This document shows positions 5,341-8,017 of a stretch of DNA of 8,017 nucleotides, piece by piece. The notes under the pieces are model-generated. The model saw only the letters and a program-made list of their open reading frames with translations, searched no databases and was not told the origin of the DNA. Position 1 is the first letter of the stretch; each line of letters opens with the position of its first letter. The position numbers and the translations under genes are program-made. This stretch comes from CAZMCT01 sp964564785. Lineage in GTDB: Bacteria; Planctomycetota; Phycisphaerae; UBA1845; Fen-1342. The stretch spans positions 1 to 8,017 of the forward strand of contig CAZMCT010000145.1 in the NCBI GenBank assembly GCA_964564785.1, read 5' to 3'.

Positions 5341-7452
5341 ATGTCCGCCACCGTACCCCCCCGGCCGGCCGCGGGCCCCGGCCCGGCCGACGCCGACGCC
5401 GACTACCAGCTGCCCCTCGAGCCGTTCCAGGGCACGCCCGAGGAGATCGAGCGGCAGTGGTTCCGGCAGTGCTATATCGGCCGCGGCGACCGCATGAAGC
5501 AGCTCACCGCGCGAGCGCTGGTCATGGGCGCGCTGCTGGGCGGGCTTCTGTCGATCACCAACATCTACATCGGTCTGAAGGCCGGGTGGGGCTTCGGCGT
5601 CGCCATCACGGCCTGCATCCTCTCGTACGCGATCTGGACCACGCTTTACAAGCTCGGCATTGCTCGCACGCCGATGACGATCCTCGAGAACAACTGCATG
5701 CAGACCGCGGCCAGCGCGGCCGGATACTCGACCGGCGGCACGCTGATCTCGGCCTTCGCGGCCTACATGATGCTCAACAACGCGAACCTCGACATCTGGC
5801 AACTTTTCGCCTGGGTGTTCCTGCTCGCGATCCTCGGCGTCACCATGGCCGTGCCGATGAAGCGGCAAATGGTCAACATCGAGCAACTGCCGTTCCCCAG
5901 CGGGATCGCCGCGGCCGAGACGCTCCGGGCACTCTACAGCACCAGCGCCCGGGGGCTGGCGTCGGCCAAGGCCCTGGCGCTGGCCGGGCTGCTGGCGATG
6001 GCCAGCAAGTTCTGGCTCGAGGGGTTCGCCCTGCTGCCGGCGAAGCTGGCCGCGCGGCTCGAGCCCTACTCGCTCGGCGCCGCCGTGGAGTGGCTGAACG
6101 TGCGTCTGTTCGGTCGGGCGTGGATGGGCCGCACGGTGATGGTCTCGTGGGAGCCGATGTTCATCGCGGCCGGAGCCATCACCGGGATGCGGGTCTGCGC
6201 CAGCATGCTGGTCGGCGGCGTGCTGTGCTGGATGGTGTTCGTGCCGATCCTGCAAAGCTCGGTCGACCCGGCCACGGGAGCCCCGTATATCTCGGCCGCG
6301 GGCGGTTTCCGCGAGGTGGTGCAGTGGACGCTCTGGGGCGGGACGGCCTGCATGGTGACGTCGGGCATTCTCTCGTTCGCGCTCCAGTGGCGCAGCGCCC
6401 TGCGGGCGTTCCGCGGGCTCAAGACGATGTTCGGCCAGCGCAGCGCGCGGCTCGACCCCGAAACGCGCTGTGCCGCCTGCGGCCGCAACCTGACCGGTTT
6501 GACGGAACCGCGCTGTCCCGAGTGCAACACGCCCTTCGAGGTGGAGCCGCGCACCGTCACCGAAGATCCCGCGGAGCTCCAGCGGCACATGGACGCGATC
6601 GAGACGCCCGGCTCGTGGTTCGTGGCCGGCCAGCTTTTCGCACTCGTGGGGCTCTGCTGGCTCGGGCACGTCACGTTCCAAATCCCGGTCTGGCAAACGA
6701 TCGTGGCGGTGCTGATGTCCTTCGCCCTGGCGCTGGTCGCGTGCCGCGTCACGGGCGAGACCGACACCACGCCGATCGGCGCCATGGGCAAGATCACGCA
6801 GCTCGCCTTCGGGGCCCTCGCGCCCGGAAACATGAACATCAACCTGATGGCCGCGAACGTCACGGCCGGCGCCGCAGGCTCGTCCGCGGCGCTGCTGACC
6901 GACCTGAAGAGCGGCTACCTGCTCGGCGCCCACCCGCGCAAGCAGTTCCTGGCCCAGTTCTCGGGCATCTTTCTCGGAACCTTCGTCACCGTGCTGATCT
7001 TCAAGGTGCTGGTGCCCGGGCCGGAGTACCTGGGCACCGACCAGTTCCCCGCCCCGGCGGCGCAGACCTGGCGGGCCGTGGCCGAGGCGCTCGGCCGCGG
7101 GCTCGGCTCGCTGCATCCGATCAAGGTGTGGTCGCTGGCGATCGGCGGCGCGGTGGGGCTGGTTCTGCCGCTCCTGAGCATGGCCTTCCCGAAACAGGCG
7201 AAGTACATCCCGTCCGCAGCCGGCGTCGGGTTCGCCTGGGTGTTCCAGTTCTACTACAGCGCGCTGTTCTTCACCGGTGCGGTGATCGCGTGGGTTCTGG
7301 AGAAGACCGCGAAGAAGTTCTCGCAAGACTACCTGTTCTCCATCGCCTCGGGTGTGATCGCCGGCGAGAGCCTGATGGGCGCGGGGCTGGCCGTGGCCCA
7401 GAACGGGCCCGAGATCGTCCGGCAAGTCAAGGAGTCGCTTTTCCCTGCGTGA
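5341..7452 (+). CDS. OPT-family oligopeptide transporter with inserted Cys4 zinc-ribbon-like element
   Basis: This is a 703-residue polytopic inner-membrane transporter of the OPT family, which imports oligopeptides or metal-chelate compounds. The ATG at 5341 has GAGGAG (5329-5334) 6 bases upstream. After a Pro/Ala/Asp-rich cytoplasmic N-terminus (1-55) come many hydrophobic segments, for example 57-78, 84-103, 153-171, 268-304, 331-350, 427-469, 540-557, 596-615 and 626-652. Family signatures are NIYIGLKAGWGFG (74-86), TPMTILENNCMQTAASAAGY (110-129), GETDTTPIGAMGKITQ (472-487) and LAPGNMNINLMAANVTAG (493-510) followed by LLTDLKSGYLLGAHPRKQF (518-536). The hydrophilic loop at 351-425 carries CAAC and CPEC (Cys377, 380, 392, 395), a zinc-ribbon-like pattern that is not part of the core OPT fold. 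The basic flank RSALRAFRGLK suggests the loop is cytoplasmic. The substrate cannot be read from sequence; the neighbouring peptidase favours peptides. Confidence 0.93.
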   Translation: MSATVPPRPAAGPGPADADADYQLPLEPFQGTPEEIERQWFRQCYIGRGDRMKQLTARALVMGALLGGLLSITNIYIGLKAGWGFGVAITACILSYAIWTTLYKLGIARTPMTILENNCMQTAASAAGYSTGGTLISAFAAYMMLNNANLDIWQLFAWVFLLAILGVTMAVPMKRQMVNIEQLPFPSGIAAAETLRALYSTSARGLASAKALALAGLLAMASKFWLEGFALLPAKLAARLEPYSLGAAVEWLNVRLFGRAWMGRTVMVSWEPMFIAAGAITGMRVCASMLVGGVLCWMVFVPILQSSVDPATGAPYISAAGGFREVVQWTLWGGTACMVTSGILSFALQWRSALRAFRGLKTMFGQRSARLDPETRCAACGRNLTGLTEPRCPECNTPFEVEPRTVTEDPAELQRHMDAIETPGSWFVAGQLFALVGLCWLGHVTFQIPVWQTIVAVLMSFALALVACRVTGETDTTPIGAMGKITQLAFGALAPGNMNINLMAANVTAGAAGSSAALLTDLKSGYLLGAHPRKQFLAQFSGIFLGTFVTVLIFKVLVPGPEYLGTDQFPAPAAQTWRAVAEALGRGLGSLHPIKVWSLAIGGAVGLVLPLLSMAFPKQAKYIPSAAGVGFAWVFQFYYSALFFTGAVIAWVLEKTAKKFSQDYLFSIASGVIAGESLMGAGLAVAQNGPEIVRQVKESLFPA

Positions 7453-7463
7453 AGTTGATCGTT

Positions 7464-7483
7464 CGGCGCGGGGGGGTGCGCCG
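7464..7483. terminator. Possible hairpin after the transporter gene
   Basis: CGGCGC (7464-7469) pairs with GCGCCG (7478-7483) around an 8-base loop made of a G7 run and T. It lies 11 bases after the transporter stop. No T-run follows, so intrinsic termination is doubtful. Confidence 0.22.
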
Positions 7484-7512
7484 GCGACACGCAAGCGTTG
7501 CCGCGGTATTCT
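7484..7512 (+). promoter_or_regulatory. Candidate promoter of the YceH gene
   Basis: GCGACA (7484-7489, 4 of 6 to TTGACA) and TATTCT (7507-7512, 4 of 6 to TATAAT) are 17 bases apart. Transcription would start about 20 bases before the ATG. This supports separate transcription from the OPT gene. Confidence 0.4.
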
Positions 7513-7540
7513 GGCCGGCACGTCCTCAGCGGGAGCGGGC

Positions 7541-8017
7541 ATGTCCCTCACGATGAACGAGATCGAGCGGCGGGTCTTCGGCGTGCTGCTGGAGAAGGCC
7601 CTGGCGCAACCCCAATACTATCCGATGACGCTGAACGCGATCGTCGCGGCCTGCAACCAGAAGAACAACCGCGAGCCGGTCATGGAGCTGGACGAGGACG
7701 CCGTCTGGAACACGCTCGAGGTGCTGCGGGCCGGCGGGCTCGTGTCGCGCCTGCTGCCGGGCGGGGCGTCGCGGGTCGAGCGCTACAAGCACGAGGCCAA
7801 GGAACGCTTCGGCTGGGAAAAGCCGCAGCGGGCGGTGCTGGCCGAGCTGCTGCTGCGCGGGCCGCAGACCGTGGGCGAGCTGCGGACGCGCTGCGGGCGC
7901 ATGTACCCCTTCGAGAACACCGAGTCGGTCGCGGCCGTGCTCGAAGGGCTTGCACAAGGCGAGACGCCGATCGTGGCGCAGCTCCCACGGACGCCCGGGC
8001 AGTCGGCGGTGCGGTTC
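7541..8017 (+). CDS. yceH: YceH / DUF480 family winged-helix protein (3' end outside window)
   Basis: 159 codons are visible and the frame is still open at the right edge; the family is usually a little over 200 residues, so about a quarter is missing. The ATG at 7541 has GGGAG (7531-7535) 5 bases upstream. A second in-frame ATG at 7553 is less well placed. From memory, the protein aligns along its length with Escherichia coli YceH (UPF0502, DUF480): an N-terminal LTMNEIERRVFGVLLEK helix, the hallmark CNQKNNREPVM (38-48), then a second winged-helix-like repeat with LLLRGPQTVGELRTRCGRMY (103-122). Structures of the family show tandem winged-helix domains, but the biological role is not established, so DNA or protein binding is inference. 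It is cytoplasmic with no signal or membrane segment. It follows the transporter by 88 bases on the same strand but has its own promoter candidate. Confidence 0.92.
   Translation, partial: MSLTMNEIERRVFGVLLEKALAQPQYYPMTLNAIVAACNQKNNREPVMELDEDAVWNTLEVLRAGGLVSRLLPGGASRVERYKHEAKERFGWEKPQRAVLAELLLRGPQTVGELRTRCGRMYPFENTESVAAVLEGLAQGETPIVAQLPRTPGQSAVRF

Noticed and set aside
5352..5403. C-rich and GCCGAC-repeat stretch at the start of the transporter gene
   Set aside because: It simply encodes a Pro/Ala/Asp low-complexity N-terminal tail; the repeat has only three units and no other copies were noticed.
5191..7551. 786-codon minus-strand open frame opposite the transporter
   Set aside because: It mirrors the OPT gene; the translation is Arg/Gly/His/Asp-rich with no hydrophobic core or motifs. 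Absence of stops is expected at this GC content.

Overview
This window is visibly GC-rich bacterial DNA with six genes, two of them cut by the window edges. There is no sign of RNA genes, CRISPR, prophage or insertion sequences. The best clue to the organism is a short Cys4 motif of the form CxxCxxxLxGLxxxRCPEC inside the transporter at 6469-6525. This motif recurs in many proteins of Planctomycetota, including Phycisphaerae-like lineages. Together with two lipoproteins and a signal peptide on a peptidase that is usually cytoplasmic, it makes a planctomycete the most likely source. That assignment is an inference, not proof.

Layout from left to right: (1) on the minus strand, a lipoprotein alpha/beta-hydrolase (esterase or PHB-depolymerase-like) whose 3' end lies beyond position 1; (2) a 296-base divergent gap with weak promoter candidates; (3) on the plus strand, an amidohydrolase that closely resembles 8-oxoguanine deaminase; (4) on the plus strand, a small coiled-coil lipoprotein with its own -10-like box; (5) on the minus strand and convergent with (4) across 42 bases, a signal-peptide-bearing oligoendopeptidase F (M3 family); (6) a 270-base divergent promoter region; (7) on the plus strand, an OPT-family oligopeptide transporter with an inserted zinc-ribbon-like Cys4 element; (8) on the plus strand, the start of a YceH/DUF480 winged-helix protein that runs off the right edge.

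The clearest functional grouping is the divergent pair of exported PepF-like peptidase and OPT transporter. Together they look like a peptide scavenging module: peptides are trimmed outside the cytoplasm, then imported. The deaminase suggests salvage or detoxification of oxidised guanine, but no other purine gene is visible. The esterase and the small lipoprotein are probably independent envelope proteins.

I found no convincing undescribed multi-gene system. The most unusual item is the zinc-ribbon insertion in the transporter. The very long open frames opposite the real genes are a by-product of high GC and are not annotated.
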